From assembly GCA_027483765.1 (NCBI GenBank), contig JAIXTW010000010.1, positions 185,167-249,166 on the forward strand: a stretch of DNA of 64,000 nucleotides. Reading direction: 5' to 3'. This document shows, piece by piece, positions 22,429 through 31,283 of the stretch (position 1 is the stretch's first letter; the number at the start of each line of letters is the position of its first letter). The translations under genes and the position numbers were made by a program. The notes under the pieces are model-generated. The model was not told the DNA's origin and did not search any database. It saw only the letters and a program-made list of their open reading frames with translations. The DNA comes from Streptomycetaceae bacterium (GTDB lineage: Bacteria > Actinomycetota > Actinomycetes > Nanopelagicales > Nanopelagicaceae).

Positions 22429-23703
22429 CTAGCTCAGCCTTTTCCACGTAGCAAGTAAGTAAGGGGCAGCTTCTTTGTAGAACGCATCGCGATCTTTACC
22501 AATCGTTTTTTTCAAGTTCTCGTTGAAATTCTCAGTTTTAGGTAGGTTTCTAAATAGCTCAATCAGCTTCGGTGCACCGTATTTGCCAACGTAAAACTCC
22601 CAGACAAATTGACCGGCGGAGTATGCAAAGCCGCCAAACTCATTGTTACGACTTTCAATTGTTTGAATGAACTTCACCGCATCGGCCTCGTTCTTCATCG
22701 TAATCTTGCCTTGAAAGGCTTGGATATCTCGTTTGAGAAGAAAATCCATCTCATCGCTATACCAACCGAGTTGTTCAAATCCCCACGCCATTCCAAGAGT
22801 ATTGGCGGAACCTTCAATCAAATGGCCTTGCCATCGAGCTCGCGGATCGCCTTCACCAAACTGTTCTCTGCTGGGATCGGTGCCCTCTGACAGGACACTC
22901 TGCACAACATGTGACATCTCGTGTGGAGCGACTTGAGGCCAATAGGTTTCAAGTGTGGCAAGCGAGGAGGTGTGACCGAGGTAGTACCCAAAACCTTTAT
23001 CTCTCAGGTAGAAACCAGTTCCTCCTCCAGTTCCCGATCGAGAATAGAATCGTTCTATCGTGCCGTAGTCATTGAGCTGTTCAATCTGACGCAACCAATC
23101 GTTACCTGGAATCAACTCATTTAAATCTTTGCCAATAAACTCTTTATCTTTTTCAGTCACTAAAATTAACTTGATTTCTAGAGTCTTATCAAGAAGTGGC
23201 GACAATCGAGCGGCCACTTGTAGGCTCTGCTCCTTGACAGCTTCTGCAACTTCTTTTGGATAATTTGGTTGAATCAAGTAAGTAAAAGTTACATTTGTTA
23301 GTTTTGGATCACTTTTCATCTCAATCATTGATTTATAAGCAGCTGCTCTGATGGCATCGAAGTTACTTGTGGCTCTCGAATCAGTGCTCTGCCATTTATT
23401 TCTGGTATCTAATCGCTGCTGCTTGCCGCCCACGTACTTGTAAACCAATCGACCGGTTGGGCCAAGTGCATAAGATGAAACTTCTACCTTCTTCCACGTC
23501 GATTTAGAGCCAACCTTGGTACAGATGAGTTTTATGCCCTTGAGGGTTGTCGAAGAATTAACTTTGTTGCATGCGCCGTTGAGTTTGACCGCGGCGTTGC
23601 CGTTGGGAGCAGCTAGAAGCGAATAGGAAATAACGAGGACCAGACCAACGCTGATTACCCGCAAAGGGTAGGAATGCAGCTTTAGTCTCATCGGAAAATT
23701 CAA
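22429..23703 (-). CDS. Exported zinc metalloprotease-like protein with N-terminal Cys module
   Basis: 424 residues. A signal peptide (about 1-38), then a Cys module (41-72: GACNKVN...LICTKVGSKSTWKK) like the one in the cytochrome b5-like protein, then a large domain with HEMSHVVQ at 261-268, the HExxH zinc site of gluzincin-type peptidases. A possible third ligand, Glu, lies in the region WQGHLIEGSANTLG that follows. It probably acts at the cell surface; the substrate is unknown. A shorter start at 23691 (MRLKLH) is equally possible. Confidence 0.8.
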   Translation of the reverse strand: MNFPMRLKLHSYPLRVISVGLVLVISYSLLAAPNGNAAVKLNGACNKVNSSTTLKGIKLICTKVGSKSTWKKVEVSSYALGPTGRLVYKYVGGKQQRLDTRNKWQSTDSRATSNFDAIRAAAYKSMIEMKSDPKLTNVTFTYLIQPNYPKEVAEAVKEQSLQVAARLSPLLDKTLEIKLILVTEKDKEFIGKDLNELIPGNDWLRQIEQLNDYGTIERFYSRSGTGGGTGFYLRDKGFGYYLGHTSSLATLETYWPQVAPHEMSHVVQSVLSEGTDPSREQFGEGDPRARWQGHLIEGSANTLGMAWGFEQLGWYSDEMDFLLKRDIQAFQGKITMKNEADAVKFIQTIESRNNEFGGFAYSAGQFVWEFYVGKYGAPKLIELFRNLPKTENFNENLKKTIGKDRDAFYKEAAPYLLATWKRLS

Positions 23704-23804
23704 CCATTCTGGCTAAATGTAGGGCAATAATTCCGCGGGGTGAACTGTAATCTTTGCTAGGTGAGCCCACTTAAAGACTACGTAGAGATGCTGGAGTTGG
23801 CCTG

Positions 23805-24359
23805 ATGGCTGAAAAGAGTGGAGAACGTTCTGACTTCTTTCCTGCAATTGAGAAGAAGTATGGGCAACCAATGTCCTACTGGTTTGCGGCCCTGAAAGAT
23901 CTGGATGAGGATAAATACCCAGCCCAAATTGCTTATTTGAGAGAAGAACACGGATTTAGTCAGGCACATGCAAATGCCGTTGTCATGACGCATCGTGGTT
24001 CTAGTACCTCAAAGAGATTCACGACGCTCACCGGTTATCTTGAACCACATGATGCAGTCAAGAAGAAGACAGTAAAGGCGATCTTTAAAATCATTCAGAA
24101 CCAATATCCTGAGATGAAGGTCGTCATTGCATGGAATCACCCGATGCTTAAGTTAGGTGATGAGTACATCTTGGGCGTATCTGTACTGAAAAACCATATT
24201 CTGCTCGGCCCTTGGGGAGATGGAATCATCGCGAAGTTTGCACCTAAACTCACGGGGTATAAAGTCAATAAGAAAACCATTCAGGTACCCTCTGATTGGG
24301 ATGTCGATGAGAAGCTACTGTTAGCCATGGCAAAGGCGTGCGTAGCTCAAAATAAATAA
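23805..24359 (+). CDS. DUF4287 plus DUF1801/DUF5655-like protein
   Basis: 184 residues. The N-terminal half (EKKYGQPMSYWFAALKDLDEDKYPAQIAYLREEHGFSQAHANAVVM) is the DUF4287 helical domain; the C-terminal half (IQNQYPEMKVVIAWNHPMLKLGDEYILGVSVLKNHILLGPWG) fits the small YdhG/Fra-like DUF1801 fold. Members are cytosolic and uncharacterised, with an iron-chaperone suggestion for some DUF1801 proteins. GGAG precedes the start at a usable distance. Monocistronic, between an exported protease and a reductase gene. Confidence 0.75.
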   Translation: MAEKSGERSDFFPAIEKKYGQPMSYWFAALKDLDEDKYPAQIAYLREEHGFSQAHANAVVMTHRGSSTSKRFTTLTGYLEPHDAVKKKTVKAIFKIIQNQYPEMKVVIAWNHPMLKLGDEYILGVSVLKNHILLGPWGDGIIAKFAPKLTGYKVNKKTIQVPSDWDVDEKLLLAMAKACVAQNK

Positions 24360-24382
24360 GAATTGGCAGGTATAAGAGTTAA

Positions 24383-25357
24383 ATGATGCGTCATAGTGAA
24401 CTAAGAGCCATCGGCAACACTGGTGTAAACGTTTCGCGTCTGGGCTTGGGCTCTGCTCCTGTCAGCGGACTCTTTCATAAAGTTGCTGAAAAAGATGCTG
24501 ATGCGCTTATTTTGGAGACTCTCGATTCTGGTATTTCATATATCGATACCGCGCCGTTCTATGGTTACGGAGTTGGAGAGACTCGAGTCGGTCGCGGAGT
24601 TAAATTAAGTTCGCATAATCCAACGATTTCAACAAAGGTAGGACGTTTGTTTCGCCCGGGGAAAAATATTGATTTCGATAAATTCCCTGATGCAGATCCC
24701 AATCTTGAGGCGTACTTTGACTACTCCCCTGCTGGAATCCGGCAATCATTAGAGGAGAGCCTTACCCGCCTTGGACGAGACTCGGTTGAGATTGTCTATA
24801 TCCACGATGCCGATGCATTAATTCGCGAAGCAATTGATGTTGTCTATCCAGTACTTCATGCGATGCGCGATGAAGGCTTACTCAAAGCAATTGGTATCGG
24901 CATGAACTGGTGTGCAACCTCAGTTGCGATTATGAAAGAGACAGATCTTGATATTGCACTCATTGCTGGTCGATTTACCCTCCTTGATCAAAGTGCACAG
25001 GAAGAGTTGTACCCCTTAGCGCTGAAGAAGAACGTTTCTATTGTTGCCGCTGGTGTTTACAACTCTGGGGTATTGGTAAACCCGGTAGACGGTGCTCGCT
25101 TTGATTACGAGCCAGCTTCGCAAGAGATACTCAATAAGGCTCGCGCTATCAAATCGTTTCTTGAAAAATATAATGTGGAACTTCCAGCAGCGGCGCTTCA
25201 ATTCCCATTACGCCACCCTGCGGTTGCATCGGTCTTAACTGGCGCCGGAACGCTGGCAGAGCTACGCGCCAATATCGCTTACTTTGATACCGAACTTCCA
25301 GCAGAATTATGGGCAGATATGGAACGTGAAGGTTTAATTCCGCCTATCAACCAATAA
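24383..25357 (+). CDS. Aldo/keto reductase, L-fucose/D-threo-aldose dehydrogenase-like
   Basis: 324 residues, one (beta/alpha)8 barrel. The catalytic tetrad is visible: Asp in YIDTAPFYGYG with the Tyr of FYGYG, Lys in STKVGR and His in VYIHD. The start (LGLGSAPVSGLF) and the DYSPAGIRQSLEESLTRLGRDSVEIVYIHD segment match dehydrogenases that oxidise L-fucose or L-galactose. With the convergent FAH-type hydrolase, glycerate kinase and GlcD-like oxidase nearby it may form a sugar-acid route. TATAAG lies 6 nt before the ATG. Confidence 0.88.
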   Translation: MMRHSELRAIGNTGVNVSRLGLGSAPVSGLFHKVAEKDADALILETLDSGISYIDTAPFYGYGVGETRVGRGVKLSSHNPTISTKVGRLFRPGKNIDFDKFPDADPNLEAYFDYSPAGIRQSLEESLTRLGRDSVEIVYIHDADALIREAIDVVYPVLHAMRDEGLLKAIGIGMNWCATSVAIMKETDLDIALIAGRFTLLDQSAQEELYPLALKKNVSIVAAGVYNSGVLVNPVDGARFDYEPASQEILNKARAIKSFLEKYNVELPAAALQFPLRHPAVASVLTGAGTLAELRANIAYFDTELPAELWADMEREGLIPPINQ

Positions 25358-25358
25358 T

Positions 25359-26198
25359 TTAGACAGTACGCGAAGTCATTTCTCCAATACCTTCGATGCC
25401 GGTCACAACTTTTTGACCTGCACGAAGGTACTTAGCTGGCTTAAATCCCATGCCGACGCCTTCTGGTGTTCCGGTGTTGATGACATCTCCTGGGTGTAAC
25501 TCCATAAATTGGCTGACATACCAAACAATATGATCGATGCCGAAAATTAAATCACTGGTGCGTGAATCTTGGCGCTTCTCACCATCGACAGTGCAATACA
25601 CGCGCACATCATCAGGTGCGAATTCATCACCGGTAACAACGACTGGGCCCATTGGGTTATAGGTTGGAAATGACTTTCCCTTAACCCATTGCCCAGCGCG
25701 CTCAAGTTGCCAGTGGCGTTCGCTGATATCTTGGCTCATGGAATAACCGAGAATGTAATCGCGTGCTTCGCTTTCACTCTTCAAATACAGTGCGCGCTTT
25801 CCAATAACAATGGAAAGTTCCACTTCGTAATCAGTTGCGGTTGAGTTCGGCGGAATAACAATGTCATCGTTAGGGCCTACTAAGCAATCTGGTGCCTTCA
25901 TAAAGACAACCGGCTCAGGTGGTGGCGTCATTCCTGATTCAGCGGCATGGCGGGCATAGTTAAGGCCGATGCAGATCAATTTGGTGGGGCGAGCAACCGG
26001 GCTTCCAACGCGTAAGCCTGCGATATCAAAGTGCTCTAGCTTTGAGAGATCTGCTGACTTTACTTTGGAAAGTGCTCCTGCTTCGAGATCATCACGATTC
26101 CAATCCTTAATCAGTGAATCAACGTAGACAGCCTGGGTATCGCTGATCATGACTGCCGGACGTTCTGAACCAAATGCACCAAATCTCGCTATTTTCAT
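25359..26198 (-). CDS. Fumarylacetoacetate hydrolase-family protein 1
   Basis: 279 residues. KLICIGLNYARHAAESGM and PVVFMKAPDCLVGPNDDIVIPP, then DYEVELSIVIGKRA, supply the His and the Glu/Asp metal ligands of the FAH fold. Members hydrolyse or hydrate acylpyruvates, including 2,4-diketo-3-deoxy-fuconate. It ends 2 nt from the aldo/keto reductase gene (convergent) and starts divergently from glycerate kinase, with leaderless-type promoters for both. A second member lies at 30462-31250. Confidence 0.88.
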   Translation of the reverse strand: MKIARFGAFGSERPAVMISDTQAVYVDSLIKDWNRDDLEAGALSKVKSADLSKLEHFDIAGLRVGSPVARPTKLICIGLNYARHAAESGMTPPPEPVVFMKAPDCLVGPNDDIVIPPNSTATDYEVELSIVIGKRALYLKSESEARDYILGYSMSQDISERHWQLERAGQWVKGKSFPTYNPMGPVVVTGDEFAPDDVRVYCTVDGEKRQDSRTSDLIFGIDHIVWYVSQFMELHPGDVINTGTPEGVGMGFKPAKYLRAGQKVVTGIEGIGEMTSRTV

Positions 26199-26204
26199 GT
26201 CGTT

Positions 26205-26210
26205 AGATTA
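26205..26210 (-). promoter_or_regulatory. -10 hexamer of FAH gene 1
   Basis: TAATCT on the minus strand ends 6 nt before ATG 26198. Confidence 0.5.
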
Positions 26211-26222
26211 CAACACTGCTCA

Positions 26223-26228
26223 TATGAT
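26223..26228 (+). promoter_or_regulatory. -10 hexamer of the glycerate kinase gene
   Basis: TATGAT ends 6 nt before ATG 26235. Confidence 0.55.
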
Positions 26229-26234
26229 TCCTAT

Positions 26235-27332
26235 ATGAAGATTGTGATTGCTAGCGACTCATTTAAGTCCAGCGCATCTTCACTTGAAGTGGCAACATCG
26301 ATTGCGGAAGGAATATTGACCACTATCCCAGAATGTGAAATCCATACTGTTGCAATTGGCGATGGCGGTGAAGGTACTCTCGATGCGCTGCTTCATTCTG
26401 GCTTTACACCTTTCGAATATAAAGTAACGGGTCCGGTTGGAAATCACGTCACTGCTTGCATTGCAATCCGAGACGACGTTGCTATTGTTGAAATGGCTGA
26501 AGCATCTGGTCTTTCCCAACTTCCTAATAAGGAGTTAGCACCGCTAACCGCAACATCGTTCGGCACAGGTGAGTTGATTCTCAAGGCGCTCAATCACGGA
26601 GTGCGCACAATCATTCTGGCAGTGGGCGGAACTGCCACCACCGATGGTGGCGCCGGCGCACTTCAAGCACTCGGTGCGCAGCTGCTGACTAGTAATGGCA
26701 CAGCGATAGAACGCGGCGGCGCTGGGCTCATTGATCTTGCCACCATTGATCTCACGAATCTTGATTCACGAATTGCGACAACTACATTCATTCTCGCAAG
26801 TGATGTCACCAACCCACTACTTGGCGAAAATGGAGCCGCGCAGATCTTTGCACCACAAAAAGGAGCATCGGCAGGTGATGTTCAACTTCTGGAAAAGTCA
26901 CTGGCCCACTTTTCACAAGTATCTGGTTCTACCTATGCAAACTCCCCCGGTGCTGGCGCGGCTGGCGGAATGGGATTTATGGCCTTTAGCTTTCTAGGAG
27001 CGAAACAGCGCAGCGGCATCGAAATGGTTTTGGATTTAGTTAACTTCAAACAACTCCTCACCGGCACAGATCTTGTCATTACCGGTGAGGGAAAATTTGA
27101 TTCGCAATCCTTAGGTGGCAAGGCGCCCATGGGGGTACTTGCAGCAGCCACAGCACTAGATATCTCCACTGTTATGGTCTGTGGGCAAGCAGATATCAGT
27201 GGGGCAACTAACTTTAAAAAAGTTTATGCACTTACCGAGATAGAAGGCGATATTGAGAAATGTATTGCCACTCCTGCAACACTTTTGGTGAAGATTGGCC
27301 AACAGATCGCGAAGGAGCTCTTACTTAATTAA
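26235..27332 (+). CDS. Glycerate kinase (GlxK/GarK type)
   Basis: 365 residues. MKIVIASDSFKSSASSLEVA at the N-terminus, IGDGGEGTLDALL and AVGGTATTDGGAGALQALG are the conserved loops of glycerate kinase family 1, and TGEGKFDSQSLGGKAPMGV is the C-terminal signature. It phosphorylates D-glycerate to 2- or 3-phosphoglycerate, which allows growth on glyoxylate or sugar acids. The adjacent convergent gene encodes a glycolate/lactate-oxidase-like protein, so a glycolate to glycerate route is plausible. Confidence 0.94.
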   Translation: MKIVIASDSFKSSASSLEVATSIAEGILTTIPECEIHTVAIGDGGEGTLDALLHSGFTPFEYKVTGPVGNHVTACIAIRDDVAIVEMAEASGLSQLPNKELAPLTATSFGTGELILKALNHGVRTIILAVGGTATTDGGAGALQALGAQLLTSNGTAIERGGAGLIDLATIDLTNLDSRIATTTFILASDVTNPLLGENGAAQIFAPQKGASAGDVQLLEKSLAHFSQVSGSTYANSPGAGAAGGMGFMAFSFLGAKQRSGIEMVLDLVNFKQLLTGTDLVITGEGKFDSQSLGGKAPMGVLAAATALDISTVMVCGQADISGATNFKKVYALTEIEGDIEKCIATPATLLVKIGQQIAKELLLN

Positions 27333-28722
27333 AAATCTTGCCCGGGTTCAAAATCCCATTCGGGTCTAGCGTTGCCTTAATCGCTCGCATTACCGCAACC
27401 GAAGCTGCACCTGCTTCTTCGACCAATGAATCAATCTTGCCGGCACCGATGCCGTGTTCACCGGTACATGTGCCGCCCATCGCAATAATCTGAGAAGTCA
27501 TCTCATGTGTGAGTTCACGTATTGTGGCTAACTCTTCTGGCTTCGACGGGTCAGTGACAATAAATGTGTGGAAATTTCCATCTGCGACGTGTCCCAGAAT
27601 TGAGAATGCGAAACCTGATTCCTTCAATAACTTCTCCGAAATAGCAACAGCTGCTGCCAACTTTGAGAGCGGAACTGCGGCGTCGGTACTGATGGCACGC
27701 TTTCCTGGATGGGCAGCGATTCCAGCCCAATACGCGTTATGGCGCGCTTGCCATAATTTTCTTCGTTCGCCTTCTTCAGTTGTCCACTTAAATTCTGTGC
27801 CACCGAATTCGCTGGTGATCTCTTGCACTACCTGCGCATCTTCTTCGACACCGCGCGGTGAGCCATGAAATTCAAAGAGCAGCGTTGGAGCTTCATGCAG
27901 CGCTAATCCATCGTGGGCATTTACATTTCTAATGGATTGCGCATCAAGAAATTCGCATCGGGCAATTGCAACGCCAGAACGTACGATAGCAATTGCCGCT
28001 TGCACGCCATCTGCTAGTGATGCAAAGCAAGAGACTGCCGCTGCCATCTTCTCAGGGATTCCAAATACACGAAGCGTAATTTCAGTAACAACAGCTAGTG
28101 TTCCTTCTGATCCCACAATAAGTCGGGTGAGGTCATAGCCAGCCGATAACTTTCGCGTCTCGCGACCAACTTCCAAAATTGTTCCATCGGCAAGGACTGC
28201 GGTTAGCTTTAATACGTTCTCGCGCATAGATCCATAGCGCACCGTTGTTGTTCCGGCAGCTCCGGTTGAAGTCATTCCGCCGATAGTTGCATCGGCACCT
28301 GGGTCGACTGAGAAGAAAAGTCCATCTGAAGATAACTTCTTATTGAGCGCCATCCGCTTTACGCCAGCTTGGACTTTGACCGTTAAATCATCGGGTGAGA
28401 TGGCCACAATCTGATCCATCTCACTTAAGTCCAGTGAAATTCCACCATGTAAAGGAAGTACGTGACCTTCTAGTGATGTTCCGGCACCGAATGCAACAAC
28501 TGGAATCTTCTCTTGGTTGCAGTAGGCAAGTACTTTGGAAACTTCCTCGGTAGATCTAACGCTTACTACCGCGGAAGGTTGTACTGGCGGAAAAGCTGAT
28601 TCATCACGACCGTGCGCATCAAGCACGGATTCATTTTGCGAGATGCGACCGCTGACTAATTGCGAGAGAGCAGCAATTTGTGCGGCGTTAAGATCAACGC
28701 GCTTGGTAATCGCCATTGCCAT
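27325..28722 (-). CDS. FAD-linked oxidase, GlcD/D-lactate dehydrogenase-like
   Basis: 465 residues. FAD-binding PCMH domain at about 45-225 (VVAFGAGTSLEGHVLPLHGGISLDLSEM, TIGGMTSTGAAGTTTVRYG, LIVGSEGTLAVVTEITLRV), then a C-terminal cap with GHVADGNFHTFI and GTCTGEHGIGAGK. This is the architecture of glycolate oxidase GlcD and D-lactate dehydrogenase. No GlcE/GlcF partner is adjacent, so a stand-alone D-2-hydroxyacid dehydrogenase fits better. It overlaps the glycerate kinase end by 8 nt. Confidence 0.92.
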   Translation of the reverse strand: MAMAITKRVDLNAAQIAALSQLVSGRISQNESVLDAHGRDESAFPPVQPSAVVSVRSTEEVSKVLAYCNQEKIPVVAFGAGTSLEGHVLPLHGGISLDLSEMDQIVAISPDDLTVKVQAGVKRMALNKKLSSDGLFFSVDPGADATIGGMTSTGAAGTTTVRYGSMRENVLKLTAVLADGTILEVGRETRKLSAGYDLTRLIVGSEGTLAVVTEITLRVFGIPEKMAAAVSCFASLADGVQAAIAIVRSGVAIARCEFLDAQSIRNVNAHDGLALHEAPTLLFEFHGSPRGVEEDAQVVQEITSEFGGTEFKWTTEEGERRKLWQARHNAYWAGIAAHPGKRAISTDAAVPLSKLAAAVAISEKLLKESGFAFSILGHVADGNFHTFIVTDPSKPEELATIRELTHEMTSQIIAMGGTCTGEHGIGAGKIDSLVEEAGAASVAVMRAIKATLDPNGILNPGKIFN

Positions 28723-28752
28723 CTCATCTCTGTAGATGTAAGTAACGAACTG

Positions 28753-28825
28753 TAGCCCCGAAGGGATTCGAACCCTCGTAGCTGACTTGAGAAGCCAGAG
28801 TCCTAGGCCGCTAGACGACGGGGCC
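28753..28825 (-). tRNA. tRNA-Glu (CTC)
   Basis: Acceptor GGCCCCG/CGGGGCT with A73, T-arm GAGGG-TTCGAAT-CCCTT, anticodon arm CTGGC-TTCTCAA-GTCAG with CTC in positions 34-36. It follows tRNA-Gln and gltX on the same strand. Confidence 0.95.
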
Positions 28826-28871
28826 GTGCCAAAAAATAACTAGGACAAACATATTTAGTTGTAGTTGTTCG

Positions 28872-28943
28872 CTGGGGTACCAGGACTCGAACCTAGACTT
28901 ACTGAACCAGAATCAGCAGGGCTGCCAATTACCCCATACCCCA
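28872..28943 (-). tRNA. tRNA-Gln (CTG)
   Basis: Acceptor TGGGGTA/TACCCCA with G73, anticodon loop TTCTGGT with CTG in positions 34-36, T-arm CTAGG-TTCGAGT-CCTGG. It lies 58 nt beyond the gltX stop. U1-A72 is the usual tRNA-Gln end. Confidence 0.95.
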
Positions 28944-29001
28944 ATATTAAATTTTTACCGTGTGGCAAGATGAGAAGTTTACCCCACCAAAAGGGCTGAA
29001 A

Positions 29002-30465
29002 TTACAGGGCCAGGGCTGCAGAAATGCGAGTGAGGCAAGCATCTTTACCCAGTAACTCCATCGACTCGAAGAGAGGCGGAGAAATAGTGCTGCCCGTTGT
29101 TGCGATACGAAGTGCGGTAAATGCAATGCGCGGCTTGAGGCCCAACTCTTCGATCAACGATGCGCGAAGCGCCGCTTCAATTGTTTCGTGGTTCCATACT
29201 GAAAGCGCCGTTAACTCTTTCTCAGAGCGCTTGAGAATATCTTTGGCGGCATCATCTGAAATCTTTGCCACCGCATCAGCATCGACCGCAAATTGCTTAA
29301 CGAAGAGGAAGTTAAGAAGTGCAGGAGCTTCATCGAGCTTGACGATGCGCTCTTGAATCAGAGGTAGCGCCTGCTTGACCAGCGCAATTTCTTCTTCGGT
29401 TCCAGTAATCACCTTAGCTTTGATGAGGAAGGGCAGGGTCCAGGTGGTGAAATCTTCCAGCGAGAGCGCGCGGATTTTGTCCCCGTTAATCGCCTCTAAC
29501 TTCTTCATATCAAAACGTGCCGGAGATGAGTGCACCTTTTCAACGGTAAAGAGTTCGGTTAATTCTTTCATCGAGATGTTTTCTCGATCATCTCCAGGTG
29601 ACCAACCAAGGAGCGCTAAATAATTACAAATTGCCTCAGGTAGGTAACCTTGTTCGCGATACCAGGCGATTGAAACTTCACCGTTGCGCTTGGAAAGCTT
29701 GGCGTTATCTTGCCCCATAACAAAGGGAAGGTGGGCAAAGACTGGATAATCTTCTAATTTCACTCCCATTGCTTGATATACACGAATCTGGCGTGGCGTT
29801 GAAGAGAGTAAATCTTCACCACGCAGCACATGTGTTACGCCCATCAAAATGTCATCGATGGCAACAGCCAAGGTGTAGAGCGGAGAACCATCTGCTCGCA
29901 CCAGCACAAAGTCAGGAACAAACTTATGATCGAAAGTAACGTCACCGCGAATTTCGTCTGTAAATGTGGTGGTGCCATCAGGCATACGCATGCGTACTAC
30001 TGCTTCGCGACCCTGCGCTTTAAAAGCTGCTATCTGATCTGAAGTTAAATCACGGCAATGTCCGTTATATCCCGGAGCGACATTTGCTTTGCGCTGTTCT
30101 TCGCGTACTGCTTCTAACTCATCTGGCGAGCAGTAGCAGTGATAGGCATCGCCTTGATTGAGAAACTTCTGCGCCCACTCGGCATAAATATCGAGTCGCT
30201 GTGATTGTAAGTAAGGACCATTTGATCCACCTACTTCAGGACCCTCATCCCACTGCAAGCCAAGCCACTTAAGTGTGTCAATTGCTGCCTGAATATATTC
30301 ATCGGTGACGCGAGTGGTATCTGTATCTTCGATACGAAAGAGGAAAGTGCCGCCGGTGTGACGAGCATAGGCCCAATCAAAGAGTGCGGTGCGGATATTT
30401 CCGACGTGCAAATCTCCGGTCGGTGAAGGAGCGAAGCGAACTTTTACTGGACGTGTACTAGTCAT
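29002..30465 (-). CDS. gltX: Glutamyl-tRNA synthetase
   Basis: 487 residues. Class I signatures are APSPTGDLHVGNIRTALF (HIGH region) and KLSKRNG (KMSKS region). It charges tRNA-Glu and, in actinobacteria that use the amidotransferase route, also tRNA-Gln; both tRNA genes follow it here. Its ATG overlaps the last 4 nt of the upstream FAH gene, so the two are translated together. Confidence 0.97.
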   Translation of the reverse strand: MTSTRPVKVRFAPSPTGDLHVGNIRTALFDWAYARHTGGTFLFRIEDTDTTRVTDEYIQAAIDTLKWLGLQWDEGPEVGGSNGPYLQSQRLDIYAEWAQKFLNQGDAYHCYCSPDELEAVREEQRKANVAPGYNGHCRDLTSDQIAAFKAQGREAVVRMRMPDGTTTFTDEIRGDVTFDHKFVPDFVLVRADGSPLYTLAVAIDDILMGVTHVLRGEDLLSSTPRQIRVYQAMGVKLEDYPVFAHLPFVMGQDNAKLSKRNGEVSIAWYREQGYLPEAICNYLALLGWSPGDDRENISMKELTELFTVEKVHSSPARFDMKKLEAINGDKIRALSLEDFTTWTLPFLIKAKVITGTEEEIALVKQALPLIQERIVKLDEAPALLNFLFVKQFAVDADAVAKISDDAAKDILKRSEKELTALSVWNHETIEAALRASLIEELGLKPRIAFTALRIATTGSTISPPLFESMELLGKDACLTRISAALAL

Positions 30466-31250
30466 GGACGCGCGCTCACTCTATTTGTTAGTTGGCCTAG
30501 GCCTTCGATGGATATTGCAACGGTAGCTTTTTCAGGCAGCGGCCCAATGCCGGCAGGTGTTCCGGTGATAATCACATCTCCTGGCAGCAGCGTCATTACT
30601 TGAGTAACAAAGTGGACGATTTCCTCAACTGAGAAAATCATCTGGGAAATTGAGGCATCTTGCTTTGTTTCGCCATTAACTGTCAGCGAGATTCGCTGGG
30701 TACCAGGTACAAATTCTGTTTCAATCCACGGACCGATAGGACAGAAGGTGTCGAATGACTTTGCCCGCATCCATTGTCCATCGCGCTTTTGCAGCTCGCG
30801 CGAAGTAATGTCATTTGCGATTGTGTAACCAAAGATCACATCTTTCACGCGCTCTTTCGGAACCTCTTTACATACTCTGCCAATAACGATTGCAAGTTCT
30901 GCTTCATAATCAATAGAAGGCGCCATCGGTGGCCACACAATTGTGTCTCCTGGGCCAATCACTGATGTATTGGGCTTGAGGAAGATGATGGGTTCGGCCG
31001 GAACCGCACTCCCCATTTCGGCAGCGTGGTCGGCATAGTTCTTTCCAACACAGACAATCTTTGAGCGCGGAATTACCGGCGCCAATAAGCGCACTTTGGT
31101 GAGCTCAACTTTCGCTGCTGTCTTTTGAATACCGTGATAAATCGGATCTCCAGAAATAATAGAGATCTGATTATCTTCTTCCAGGATTCCAAAGAGCGGG
31201 TCAGTTCCGAGTCCGGCATCGGGCTGAGGTGTAAATCGAACGACGCGCAT
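30462..31250 (-). CDS. Fumarylacetoacetate hydrolase-family protein 2
   Basis: 262 residues. KIVCVGKNYADHAAEMGS, PIIFLKPNTSVIGPGDTIVWP and DYEAELAIVIGRVCKEV are the FAH-family motifs with metal-binding Glu residues. It is a distant paralogue of the 25359-26198 protein. In many actinobacteria a member of this family sits directly upstream of gltX, as here (4-nt overlap). Its substrate is not known. TAAGAT 6 nt before the ATG gives a leaderless-type promoter for the FAH-gltX operon. Confidence 0.9.
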   Translation of the reverse strand: MRVVRFTPQPDAGLGTDPLFGILEEDNQISIISGDPIYHGIQKTAAKVELTKVRLLAPVIPRSKIVCVGKNYADHAAEMGSAVPAEPIIFLKPNTSVIGPGDTIVWPPMAPSIDYEAELAIVIGRVCKEVPKERVKDVIFGYTIANDITSRELQKRDGQWMRAKSFDTFCPIGPWIETEFVPGTQRISLTVNGETKQDASISQMIFSVEEIVHFVTQVMTLLPGDVIITGTPAGIGPLPEKATVAISIEGLGQLTNRVSARP

Positions 31251-31256
31251 TGGACA

Positions 31257-31262
31257 ATCTTA
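31257..31262 (-). promoter_or_regulatory. -10 hexamer of the FAH2-gltX operon
   Basis: TAAGAT on the minus strand ends 6 nt before ATG 31250. Confidence 0.5.
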
Positions 31263-31283
31263 TCTTTTACCTGCGCACAATGC

